Assembly (NCBI GenBank): GCA_016124275.1
Contig: WGOA01000085.1
Location: 1-50,093 of the forward strand
Source of the DNA: Bacteroidota bacterium
GTDB taxonomy: Bacteria; Bacteroidota; Bacteroidia; Chitinophagales; BACL12
Reading direction: 5' to 3'
Length of the DNA stretch: 50,093 nt
Shown: piece after piece, positions 33,401 through 42,151 of the stretch
How positions within the stretch are numbered: position 1 is the stretch's first letter
Layout of the letters: each line of letters opens with the position of its first letter
Position numbers and translations under genes: made by a program
Notes under the pieces: generated by a model
Seen by the model: the letters and a program-made list of their open reading frames with translations, nothing else
Databases searched by the model: none
What the model was told of the DNA's origin: nothing

Positions 33401-33625
33401 GTAAGGAATAACCTTGCGCACCGGGGCTTCGCAAGAAGCAGCCAGCGTGGCGGCGGTAATGCTAAAGCCGAGCATTTTCAAAAAATCGCGGCGACCGGCT
33501 GTCAGGTTGCTGTCGCCGGAAAAGGCGTCAACAACCGGAAGCTCTTCGCTGAATTCGTCGCGCGTTGCAGCCGCTCCCTGCGGCTGATGCTCTTTAAGGC
33601 TGGTCCAGTAGGTATTGCTTTCCAT
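30431..33625 (-). CDS. actB: Alternative Complex III subunit ActB (molybdopterin-like plus Fe-S)
   Basis: 1064 residues. A twin-arginine-like signal RRDFLKMLGFSITAATLAASC ends in a lipobox-like Cys, so folding before export and lipid attachment are both possible. Residues ~60-720 form a molybdopterin-oxidoreductase-like domain that in this family carries no cofactor. The C-terminal part is ferredoxin-like with four cysteine groups: CIGCGACHVAC, CQHCDQAPCENVC, CIGTRYCANNC and CSFCVQRI...CQTAC, enough for three 4Fe-4S and one 3Fe-4S cluster as in characterised ActB (from family knowledge). An Ala/Ser/Thr-rich spacer (~545-570) separates sub-domains. Confidence 0.95.
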   Translation of the reverse strand: MESNTYWTSLKEHQPQGAAATRDEFSEELPVVDAFSGDSNLTAGRRDFLKMLGFSITAATLAASCEAPVRKVIPYVIKPEDVTPGIATWYASTFMNGSDWCPILVKTRDGRPIKIEGNRYSSITQGGVDTKALASVLGLYNNKRLRQAMRGGENGKLKATTWEEADTAITGKLSANPNLRIAILTQTVLSPSTKAVVGRFQQSFPNTVHVAYDPVSEHGALEANAAMFGKRALPEYRFQDCQVLVSFGADYLGSFGSSVQNQKGWAAGRKPTPDKPEMLRTYQFESWMSRSGANADYRVPLTERKVGAALLQLHDLIAAKTGGPALGGAPALNDETAEQRLRAASDELLANRGTSAVLCGMNDADAQAVCNSINSMLGNYGKTLRWDRASLLKQGSDARLAELMNDMKAGKVDLLLINGCNPAYDVPGFAEALSKVATKVAANYSADETSVLCDFVLPEHHILESWNDAEPFVGVYSLAQPTISPLFQTRQFPESLLKWSGASENWYDFIVAHWKSTVLAGEMSAEAAWTNALQYGVYERNGGVPSPVPFSLQTAFAASASTSMATPATAAPSTDPTANLAGEDRVYAATGSVSEAASRLRQKISASGDAEVVVFENAVIGNGAYTDNPWLQETLDSITKVCWDNYAMVNPGWAREQGLGDGDHVKLTTSAGSITVPVLLQPGQAKGTFAVALGYGRTATGHPSTDNGANAYKLLGADRNSWGIVNWSKEAGNTEFARNQVYDSLFDDSKKKRPHVKETTLEEYAKDPMAGNRDREEILVHLKSFYPDRFANKNGFHWGMAVDLNACIGCGACHVACQSENNIPVVGKKEMARKHDMHWIRIDRYYAGSEDNPEVVFQPMMCQHCDQAPCENVCPVAATNHSSEGLNQMAYNRCIGTRYCANNCPYKVRRFNWFDYMGADSFGDYNDMDPMKQGKEMGQLSDLTRMVLNPDVTVRSRGVMEKCSFCVQRIQESKLAAKMDGRPMVDGDIKTACQTACATGAITFGNLFDNSSQVYQLSENNDRAFRVIEEFHTLPSVTYLTKVRNKKPADHIHLVPFEGTLDQA

Positions 33626-33676
33626 GGAAGCTTAGCGAAGACGGCAAAGACGCCGCCGAAAAAAGTGAAGGCAGAA

Positions 33677-34915
33677 TTAGTAATGGCATTTCTGGCACTC
33701 AGCGCCGCCAATGTCGCTCACGTGAACGGCATCCAGCTTGCCGCTGGCCAGATCCTGATGCAATTGATCGTAATCGCCGTAAAAGTCGTTGGCGGCAAAA
33801 TTGACTTCTGTCTGGCGGTGGCAGTTGATGCACCAACCCATAGAGAGGCTCTGGTACTGGTACATCACTTCCATTTCCTGCACGGGTCCGTGGCAGGTCT
33901 GGCACTCAATGCCGCCGACCATGGTGTGCTGCGCGTGGTTGAAGTAAACGTGGTCGGCCAGGTTGTGAATCCGCACCCATTCCACCGGCTCCTGTTCGCC
34001 TGTGTAGGTGTTGTTCTCCGGATTAAACCCAACCGCCTTGTAAATTTTAGCAATCTCGGTGGTGCCGTACTGCTTGCCTTCCTTGACATCGTAGTGGCAG
34101 TTCATGCACACGTTCATGGAAGGAATCACGGCCGACTTGCCTTTTTCGGCTCCGGTGTGGCAGTAGCGACAATCGATTTTATTGGCACCTGCGTGAATCT
34201 CGTGGCTAAACGCAATGGGCTGATCGGGCATGTAATTCTCCTGGCGGTTAATGGCCGTTGCCCCGTCGTAGGTAGAATAGCCCAGGAAACACACGAGCAC
34301 AAAGGCAGCCATGCCGAACAGCGGTTTCATGCCCGGCCGCTGCAGCACGGGGACAGGCTCGGGAACCGTTTCGTTGTACTTTTCAGAAACCCGTTTCCGG
34401 AGGAAGGACGAAACTTGCCCGAGCAACCATGCAATAAAAACCAAACTGATCAGAATGATGACCAGGACGGACGGATCAATGGCCGGTTTAGCCGGACCAC
34501 CCCCTGCGCCTGGAGCTGCTGCGGTAGTCGCCGCTTCTGCAGGCCAGCTGCGCATGTAGGCCAGAATGTTGGCAATGTCCTTGTCCTCAAACTGAGGGAA
34601 CGCGGGCATGACCGACTTTTGGTATTCCTCATACAGGGCAACCGCGTAGAGGTCGCCCGTTTTGAGGTATGCGGTGGAGTTTTTAATCCACGCGTAAAGG
34701 TTGGCCGTATCCGCCCATCTTTCCGTGACCCCATACAATGCAGGACCCGTGCCCCTGCGATAGGGCTGGTGGCATCGTGCACAGTTGGCTTCGTAAAGTG
34801 CCTGACCCGCCGCGACATCCGCATACACGCGGGTGCTGGTCAGTGTTAATCCGAGGAGTAGGGTCGTTAGAAAAAGAGGGATTCGCCCGGGTAGAAGGCT
34901 ACTGGCTGAATGCAC
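33677..34915 (-). CDS. actA: Alternative Complex III subunit ActA, hexahaem cytochrome c
   Basis: 412 residues with a GTG start at 34915, which gives a signal peptide (LFLTTLLLGLTLTSTRVYA). The in-frame TTG at 34987 lies inside a promoter box and is rejected; no ATG is available. It starts with a monohaem cytochrome c domain (CARCH at ~45-49, then PALYGV and a Met in SVMPAFPQ), an Ala/Pro linker, a membrane helix (LVIILISLVFIAWLLGQVS), a second helix and a pentahaem domain with CRYCH, CMNCH, CQTCH, CINCH and CQKCH. Six haem c in total. First gene of the respiratory cluster; actB follows after 51 bp. Confidence 0.9.
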   Translation of the reverse strand: MHSASSLLPGRIPLFLTTLLLGLTLTSTRVYADVAAGQALYEANCARCHQPYRRGTGPALYGVTERWADTANLYAWIKNSTAYLKTGDLYAVALYEEYQKSVMPAFPQFEDKDIANILAYMRSWPAEAATTAAAPGAGGGPAKPAIDPSVLVIILISLVFIAWLLGQVSSFLRKRVSEKYNETVPEPVPVLQRPGMKPLFGMAAFVLVCFLGYSTYDGATAINRQENYMPDQPIAFSHEIHAGANKIDCRYCHTGAEKGKSAVIPSMNVCMNCHYDVKEGKQYGTTEIAKIYKAVGFNPENNTYTGEQEPVEWVRIHNLADHVYFNHAQHTMVGGIECQTCHGPVQEMEVMYQYQSLSMGWCINCHRQTEVNFAANDFYGDYDQLHQDLASGKLDAVHVSDIGGAECQKCHY

Positions 34916-34984
34916 GATCAAGCTGTTTTGGCGTTCGAATCTGCTCAGAAGAAGACTGAGAACGAGGCTTCGGAAAATCCACGG

Positions 34985-34992
34985 CAAAGGTA
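34985..34992 (-). promoter_or_regulatory. -7 box (TACCTTTG) for the act-cta operon
   Basis: Exact TAnnTTTG match on the minus strand, about 70 nt before the GTG start of actA. The same octamer precedes atpD and the GNAT-like gene. A good -33 TTG at the usual distance is not seen. Confidence 0.55.
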
Positions 34993-35197
34993 CATGCGTA
35001 CACCCTTATTGCCCACGCAATTTTAAAAAAAAGTTAACGTCCGCAAAGGCATTGATTATCAACATTTTTGCAGCCATTTTCGCCCCTTATTTAGACCCCT
35101 TCCAAATAGGCCGATGCAACGCTTTAACCTCCGTTAAAAGATTAAATTGTTGCGCCAAAAACGGCTCAGTCTTTGCCTTGGCAGCCAAAAGGTTTTT

Positions 35198-36379
35198 ATG
35201 AAAGCGACCCTCTACCCTCTGCTTCTGGTTTTGGCTGTTTTTGTGCTTTCGTGTCGCTCGGCCGAGCGCCATTTGCTCCAGGGCAACTACGATGTGGCCT
35301 TTGAGCAGGCCCTCCAAAAGTTGGCGAAAGGCAAAGTCAGCGACGAGCACGCCCTGATTTTAGAAGATGCCTATAATCTGGCCCTGGATCGCGAATTGTC
35401 GGCCATAAACCAACTCAAAACCGAGCAACGGCCGGATCGCTGGCCCGAAATTGTCCGGCGCTACGAGACCTTGCAATACCGCGGTAACAGGATCAAGCCC
35501 TTCCTTCCCCTATACATAACGGCCGAAGGCCGCTACGCCAACCTGAATTTGCCCGACCTGGTAAAACCCCTTGCGGAAGCCCGCCAGCAGGCATCGCAGT
35601 ATTACTACACCGAAGCGGAACGCTTCCTGGCCTCTGGCCTGAAAAACGACGCCCGCGAAGCCTGGAGTTTGCTGCAGCGCCTGGAAACGGACTACGGACC
35701 CTACCTGGAGAGCTCGCGCCTGCTGGAACAGGCGGCCAGCCTGGGCACGGACCGCGTTTTGGTGGCCTGGGAGCAGCACCCCTATCTCCTGCCACCCGCG
35801 CTTTGGGACGCGTTGCGCTACACGGATCTGGCAACGCTGCAAGAATCCTGGGTTTTTTACGCCGGTCCGGAAAAATTGGTCGAAAGGGCTGGCGATGCCG
35901 CTGGCAGGACCCAGGCAGACTTCAAAGTAACCATCGGCGTCCTGCGCAGCCAGATTCTGCCTCCCTGGCAACAAGAACTGCACACCACCGAATCCCGCGA
36001 CATTGCGGTAGAAGGCACGCGCCTGGTCAAAGACAGCACCGGAAATTGGGTCTCTGTGCCCAAAATTGAAACCATCACCGCCAATTTGGTACAGACCAAA
36101 CAGCAGCAAAGCGCCGTGTTGAGCGGTTGGCTGGAAATCACCGACCTGCGCAGCGGCAAACGCCTGTTCCGCGAGCCGGTCGAAGCGCAGTTTGTCTGGG
36201 CCAACGAAGCCTGGCGCGCCAGCGGTGATTTAAACGCGCTAAGCCCCGAATCTAAAGCCCTGTTGGGCGGCGGCGTCCTGCCCTTCCCCGCTCCTGAATG
36301 GCTGATGAGCAGCGCGATTTCTGTGTTCTCCGAACAGGCCCTGTTGCAGTTGCGCAACCAGCGGCAGCGCTTTTGGTAG
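35198..36379 (+). CDS. Putative lipoprotein, function unknown
   Basis: 393 residues from the ATG at 35198, chosen because it opens a lipoprotein signal (MKATLYPLLLVLAVFVLSC, lipobox VLSC). The mature part starts RSAERHLLQGNYDVAFEQAL, reminiscent of a tetratricopeptide-type helix pair, and continues helical to ~residue 220. The C-terminal half is mixed (LVKDSTGNWVSVPKIETITA, SGWLEITDLRSGKRLF). I recall similar proteins in Bacteroidota annotated as hypothetical lipoproteins. Attached to inner or outer membrane on the periplasmic side. It is transcribed away from the act cluster. Confidence 0.75.
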   Translation: MKATLYPLLLVLAVFVLSCRSAERHLLQGNYDVAFEQALQKLAKGKVSDEHALILEDAYNLALDRELSAINQLKTEQRPDRWPEIVRRYETLQYRGNRIKPFLPLYITAEGRYANLNLPDLVKPLAEARQQASQYYYTEAERFLASGLKNDAREAWSLLQRLETDYGPYLESSRLLEQAASLGTDRVLVAWEQHPYLLPPALWDALRYTDLATLQESWVFYAGPEKLVERAGDAAGRTQADFKVTIGVLRSQILPPWQQELHTTESRDIAVEGTRLVKDSTGNWVSVPKIETITANLVQTKQQQSAVLSGWLEITDLRSGKRLFREPVEAQFVWANEAWRASGDLNALSPESKALLGGGVLPFPAPEWLMSSAISVFSEQALLQLRNQRQRFW

Positions 36380-36492
36380 CGGCTTGCGAGGCGAGCACCC
36401 GGAGATTCCGGAGCAAAACTGCCTTAACTGGAAACGCTAAAAAACCCATAAAAGGGATTTAGCCCTTCGTCCGGAATCCCTATTTTGCGCGC

Positions 36493-36999
36493 ATGAATCT
36501 CTCCTTTCTCTCGGGCGCCGGCGCTTTCCGTTTGGGTTTCTTGGCGATGCTCCTTACCGGAGCAGTGGCCTGCAAAAAAGACAAGACACCTGAGGGCCCG
36601 GAGTATTACATGCGCTTTAGGGCTAACGGTGTTAGTATTGAATACGTTCAAAACACCTTTGCTGTCTTTAACAACACCTCCGGGCTAAGCAATGCTTCCT
36701 TTTCAGGCAGCACCATAGAAAGCAATATGGTGCTCCAAATCTTTTGGCCGGATACCATAACAGAAGGTACCTATACCATCACGCCCGGACCGGGATCATT
36801 CATCCCTGCTGCCCTTTTTGGGTATGCGGTGGAAGGGGGACTGTTGTTCAGCTCTGGGAATACCGGGGGAGATGCCGTCATCAACCTGACCGAAATCGGT
36901 CCGGACTATGCGCGCGGCACGTTCAGCGGTGTGGTGACGGAGACCGGTGAGCCGGATATCAGCATCACCGACGGCGTCTTCTACCTTCAGCAGCCTTGA
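36493..36999 (+). CDS. Small hypothetical lipoprotein
   Basis: 168 residues. Signal peptide with lipobox GAVAC, then KKDKTPEGPEYYMRF and a beta-rich domain (VLQIFWPDTITEGTYTI, GDAVINLTEIGPDYARGTFSG, DGVFYLQQP) like the small secreted beta-sandwich proteins common in Bacteroidota. No known family recognised. Converges with atpC; the stops lie about 30 bp apart. Confidence 0.7.
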   Translation: MNLSFLSGAGAFRLGFLAMLLTGAVACKKDKTPEGPEYYMRFRANGVSIEYVQNTFAVFNNTSGLSNASFSGSTIESNMVLQIFWPDTITEGTYTITPGPGSFIPAALFGYAVEGGLLFSSGNTGGDAVINLTEIGPDYARGTFSGVVTETGEPDISITDGVFYLQQP

Positions 37000-37032
37000 T
37001 ACCCACACAGACAAGGCCGTTGAATCGCGGCG

Positions 37033-37281
37033 TTACGCCGCCTTAGCCCCTTCAACCAAAATGGCCACCTTGTTCTTCAGCACTTCCACGAAGCCTGCCT
37101 GCACGGCGTAGAACGACTCCACCCCACTTTTTGCCAGCTTGATGCGGCCTGCAGCCAAAGCGGCGATCATGGGAGCGTGGTTGTTGAGCACTTCAAAGAG
37201 CCCGTCCACGCCGGGAAGCTGCACCAAATCGGCTTCGCCCTGAAAGACCTGGCCGGCTGGGGTGAGGATTTCTACTTGCAT
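37033..37281 (-). CDS. atpC: ATP synthase epsilon subunit, short form
   Basis: 82 residues, only the N-terminal beta-sandwich domain (MQVEILTPAGQVFQGEADLV ... LPGVDGLFEVLNNHAPMIAAL ... FVEVLKNKVAILVEG). The C-terminal helical hairpin that inhibits ATP hydrolysis in other bacteria is absent, as is usual in Bacteroidota. It follows atpD with 2 bp between stop and start, so the two are surely co-translated. A GC-rich inverted repeat overlaps the stop but has no T-run. Confidence 0.95.
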   Translation of the reverse strand: MQVEILTPAGQVFQGEADLVQLPGVDGLFEVLNNHAPMIAALAAGRIKLAKSGVESFYAVQAGFVEVLKNKVAILVEGAKAA

Positions 37282-37283
37282 GA

Positions 37284-38897
<1,614 letters not shown>

Positions 38898-38954
38898 TCA
38901 GAAAACAGGATAGGGATAAAATCGGCCGCTTCCGTGCCATTTGCCCGCTGCTGT

Positions 38955-38962
38955 TACCTTTG
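38955..38962 (+). promoter_or_regulatory. -7 box (TACCTTTG) for the GNAT-like gene
   Basis: Exact TAnnTTTG match on the plus strand, ending 5 nt before the ATG at 38968. If transcription starts at the usual spacing the message would begin at or next to the start codon. Confidence 0.5.
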
Positions 38963-38967
38963 TGCAC

Positions 38968-40242
38968 ATGGCTTCCACAGCACCTGAATCCAGCGCCAGC
39001 GCTGCCGCTGCTTCCGCGCAGCAACCTGCCTCTGCTCCAGCCCCCCCTCCCCCCTTCGCCGGCCTAACGGCCGACGGACGCTTTCGCCTAACGCCGGTTC
39101 GGGACAACGCCGACCGTTTGGCCTTCCTCAAAGCCGGCGTGACCCCGTACAAAGGCGATTCGAACTACATACGCCCCCTGGACAATGACATCAACAATGT
39201 CTTTGACCCGGCCAAAAACCGCTTTTTCAAGCACGGCGAAGCAGAGCGTTGGCTGATGCAGGACGCGCAGGGCACGGTCATTGGGCGCACCGCCGCTTTT
39301 ATCAATAAGAAAACCGTCAAAGACGGCGACGTACCCGGCGGGGGAATGGGCTTTTTTGAGTGCATCAACGATCAGGCCGCAGCCAATGCCTTGTTCGACA
39401 CCTGCCGCGACTGGAACGCCGCCCGCGGCATGGAAGCCATGGACGGGCCCATCAACTTTGGCGAGCGCCAGGCTTTTTGGGGCCTGCTCATAGACGGGTT
39501 CGATTCGCCTGCCTACCAGATGAACTACAACCCGCCGTTCTATAAGAATCTTTTTGAAAAATACGGTTTTAGAGAATACTTTCAGCAGTACACCTACGGC
39601 ATGAAAGTGCACCAGGAGCGCCCGAAGAAATACTGGGAGCGCGCCGACCATATCTTTGCCGATCCTGAATACAGTTTCCGCCATGTGGAGATGGACAAGC
39701 TGGACGCTTACGCAGAAGACTTCCGCCGCATCTTCAACGAAGCTTTTTCTATGCACACCGGCCGCGAAATGTCCGAAGCTGCCGCCCGCAAAATGATGCA
39801 AAGCATGAAGCCGGTTATTGTGGATTACCTGATGTGGTTCGGCTACCACAAAGACCGCCCCATCTGTTTCTTTATTAACATTCCGGACATTAACCAGTAT
39901 TTCAAGCACGTCAACGGCAACATGAACTGGTGGGGAAAAGCCAAGTTTTTCTACCACAGCCGCATCAACCGAACCGTCAAAAAATTCATTGGCGTAGTAT
40001 TTGGTGTGGTGCCCGACTTTCAGGCGAAAGGCCTCGAAGCCGCTGTCATCATCGCCGCGCACAATCGCATCGCACCTACCATGAAATGGTTCGACATCGA
40101 GCTGCAGTGGATCGGCGACTTCAATCCCAAAATGATGCGGGTAGCTGAAAATTTAGGCGCTGAAATTGTGCGCACACACATCACCTACCGCTACCTCTTT
40201 GACCGCCATCGCGAATTTGTGCGCTATCCGATTATTCATTAG
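38968..40242 (+). CDS. GNAT-like acyltransferase-family protein
   Basis: 424 residues from the ATG at 38968; a longer in-frame TTG start would put the promoter box in the coding region. A low-complexity Ala/Ser/Pro N-terminus (~1-30) precedes a region shared with a widespread family of ~380-residue proteins: YKGDSNYIRPLDNDI, FFKHGEAERWLM, GFFECINDQAAANALFD, MDGPINFGERQAFWGLLIDG and MNYNPPFYKNLFEKYGF. The second half repeats the fold (FQAKGLEAAVIIAAHNRIA). These proteins are usually assigned to the GNAT acetyltransferase superfamily; substrate unknown. Divergent from atpD. Confidence 0.75.
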   Translation: MASTAPESSASAAAASAQQPASAPAPPPPFAGLTADGRFRLTPVRDNADRLAFLKAGVTPYKGDSNYIRPLDNDINNVFDPAKNRFFKHGEAERWLMQDAQGTVIGRTAAFINKKTVKDGDVPGGGMGFFECINDQAAANALFDTCRDWNAARGMEAMDGPINFGERQAFWGLLIDGFDSPAYQMNYNPPFYKNLFEKYGFREYFQQYTYGMKVHQERPKKYWERADHIFADPEYSFRHVEMDKLDAYAEDFRRIFNEAFSMHTGREMSEAAARKMMQSMKPVIVDYLMWFGYHKDRPICFFINIPDINQYFKHVNGNMNWWGKAKFFYHSRINRTVKKFIGVVFGVVPDFQAKGLEAAVIIAAHNRIAPTMKWFDIELQWIGDFNPKMMRVAENLGAEIVRTHITYRYLFDRHREFVRYPIIH

Positions 40243-40252
40243 CATTCTTACG

Positions 40253-41515
40253 GTGGAAAAGCTTAGCGGCTGCCGGGCAGCTTTAGCGCGCAGCATCCAA
40301 ACGAGGATTCAGCGCGCTGCTTTAGCAGTGGGTGTGCTGCTCCTTGCGTGGAGTGCATCTGTTGAGGGCCAGACCGGCCTGTCTAATACCAATACCGCGA
40401 ATGCTGCGAACGATCGCCTTTCTGCCGCACCCGACACCCTCCGCCCTCAACCCCGCTTTACCGGGGCTCCGCTGTTTTTTGTGCAGCCAGAAACGGGGTT
40501 TGCTTTTGGGGTTGGCGGCGTTTGGTTTCACCGCCCGCGCGAGAATGTGCGTGCGGGAAAATCGCTGAGCACCATGACGGCGGCCGTGCTCTACACACTG
40601 CGCGGACAATTCATAGGCGAAGTGCGGGGCCAGCTTTTCACCGATGCCGATCGCTGGCGGCTGAACTACCATATGGGTTATTATGATTACCCTTACTTTT
40701 TCTATGGTATCGGCAATGACAATCCCGATAATGCAGAGGAAACATATACCAACCGCTTCCCCCTGCTTGATTTAACGAGCTTGAGGGAGGTAAAAGGAAA
40801 TTTTTATGCCGGGCTGGGGGTCTTTTTAGAACACAACCGATTCTCTGATTTGGATACGGCTGGTCTGCTCATCAGCGGCTCAGTGCCCGGGGTAGAAGGC
40901 GGCTTAAACTGGGGAATGGGCCCTCGCCTGCTCTTCGACACCCGCGATAACGTCAACTCTGCGTACCGCGGCTGGTACCTGTACAGTGCGGTTACGTTTC
41001 ACCGGGAGCAACTCGGTTCGACGCAGGACTACACCAACTGGGAGCTGGACACGCGCACCTACCTCAATCTGAGCCGGCGCGACCTGGTGATTGATGTGGC
41101 CAAAAAAGGGGTGCCTCCCATGTTTGCTCCCCGCTCGCCAACGCACATCCTGGCCTTTCAGGTGTACGGCAACTGGGTTCGGGGAACAGCGCCCTTCCAC
41201 CGTCTTGCCTTGTTTGGAGGACCTGACCAAATGCGCGGGTTCCTGGAAGGCCAGGACCGAGACCAACTTTACCTGACCGCACAAACGGAGTACCGTTTCC
41301 CAATCTGGCGCTTTGTCTCCGGCGGGGCATTTCTGTCCGCCGGGCAAGTGCAACCCTCCTGGCAGGCGCTCAACCTGGCAGACCTCGCCTATTCCGGTGG
41401 CGCTGGCATTCGCCTGCAACTGTCGCCGAAAGATCGAACCCTAATTCGCCTGGATTACGCTTACGGAAGCTTTGGCGGCGGCGGTTTTTACCTGCAGTTC
41501 CGGGAGAGTTTCTGA
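40253..41515 (+). CDS. BamA/TamA-type outer-membrane beta-barrel protein
   Basis: 420 residues with a GTG start at 40253, 10 bp after the GNAT-like stop; earlier in-frame starts lie inside that gene. Signal peptide ALAVGVLLLAWSASVEG. After a short disordered part come amphipathic strands (ETGFAFGVGGVWFHRP, RWRLNYHMGYYDYPYFFYGI, GPRLLFDTRDNVNSAYRGWY, FQVYGNWVRGTAPFHRLALFGG, MRGFLEGQDRDQLYLTAQTE, GGGGFYLQFRESF). The DTRDN and MRGF motifs and final Phe are marks of the bacterial surface antigen (Omp85-like) barrel. No POTRA domains, so it is a stand-alone barrel. Substrate unknown. Its last 75 bp overlap the convergent flavodoxin gene. Confidence 0.85.
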   Translation: MEKLSGCRAALARSIQTRIQRAALAVGVLLLAWSASVEGQTGLSNTNTANAANDRLSAAPDTLRPQPRFTGAPLFFVQPETGFAFGVGGVWFHRPRENVRAGKSLSTMTAAVLYTLRGQFIGEVRGQLFTDADRWRLNYHMGYYDYPYFFYGIGNDNPDNAEETYTNRFPLLDLTSLREVKGNFYAGLGVFLEHNRFSDLDTAGLLISGSVPGVEGGLNWGMGPRLLFDTRDNVNSAYRGWYLYSAVTFHREQLGSTQDYTNWELDTRTYLNLSRRDLVIDVAKKGVPPMFAPRSPTHILAFQVYGNWVRGTAPFHRLALFGGPDQMRGFLEGQDRDQLYLTAQTEYRFPIWRFVSGGAFLSAGQVQPSWQALNLADLAYSGGAGIRLQLSPKDRTLIRLDYAYGSFGGGGFYLQFRESF

Positions 41516-42040
41516 AGGCCGCAGTCCTGTTCCATCCAACTGCTGCGAAATTTCGGCAGCCCACTGTTCAATGGCTTTCCAGTCGCGGAAATCACCCACA
41601 GGCGCTTTCACCGCTTTGATGGCCATGCGCTCCAACAGGTTCAACTCGTCGGTTCGAAGGGCCCCGTGAAAGACGCGAACCTCACGCGGTTTTAAGCTGT
41701 CCATCAGCGCCTGAAGCTTTTGCGGCACCGTTTCACCTTTGAGCGACTCGGCAGGATCGCCCTGGCCCGTGGGTCCACTGGCGAAAATCCAAAGGGGCAA
41801 CTGGCTCAATGCGGCCTGGTGGCGCAGCAGCCAATTCTTAGCCTCGGATTGCCATTGGCCCATGTAAATGGCCGTGCCAACGACTATGGCCTGGTAGCGT
41901 CCCGGATCAGGAGCATCTTGGGCATCGCGCAATTCTGCATGAAGCCCGGCATCGCGCAGCGTGCGCCAAACTTGCTCAGCAATTTGCCGGGTGGCCCCAT
42001 GCTTGGAAGCATAGAGCACTAAAACATTGGTTGTTTCCAT
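41441..42040 (-). CDS. Flavodoxin-domain protein (HemG-like)
   Basis: 199 residues. FMN phosphate loop LVLYASKHGATRQIAEQVW (residues 8-26), then VVGTAIYMGQW and WIFASGPTGQGDP, the two other FMN-contact loops in the pattern of HemG-type protoporphyrinogen dehydrogenases. HemG would oxidise protoporphyrinogen IX with menaquinone; a general flavodoxin reductase role is an alternative. The C-terminal ~25 residues are low complexity and are encoded in the DNA that overlaps the end of the barrel protein gene, so this end may be a recent extension. Confidence 0.8.
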   Translation of the reverse strand: METTNVLVLYASKHGATRQIAEQVWRTLRDAGLHAELRDAQDAPDPGRYQAIVVGTAIYMGQWQSEAKNWLLRHQAALSQLPLWIFASGPTGQGDPAESLKGETVPQKLQALMDSLKPREVRVFHGALRTDELNLLERMAIKAVKAPVGDFRDWKAIEQWAAEISQQLDGTGLRPSETLPELQVKTAAAKASVSVIQAN

Positions 42041-42151
42041 GGCATAACCTTTAATGTGAACAGAACCACCCTAAAGTTGCCGAAACCTTGCCTGAATAAG
42101 CACTGCTTAAGGTCATCAACCACCATGATCTAAGGAGGATGGTCTCCCGCC

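Noticed and set aside
34916-34987. Longer actA start at the TTG (34987)
   Set aside because: The TTG lies inside an exact TAnnTTTG promoter box and would put a long tail before the signal peptide.
37027-37042. GC-rich inverted repeat at the atpC stop as a terminator
   Set aside because: Six-pair stem around a 3-nt loop, but no T-run follows on either strand.
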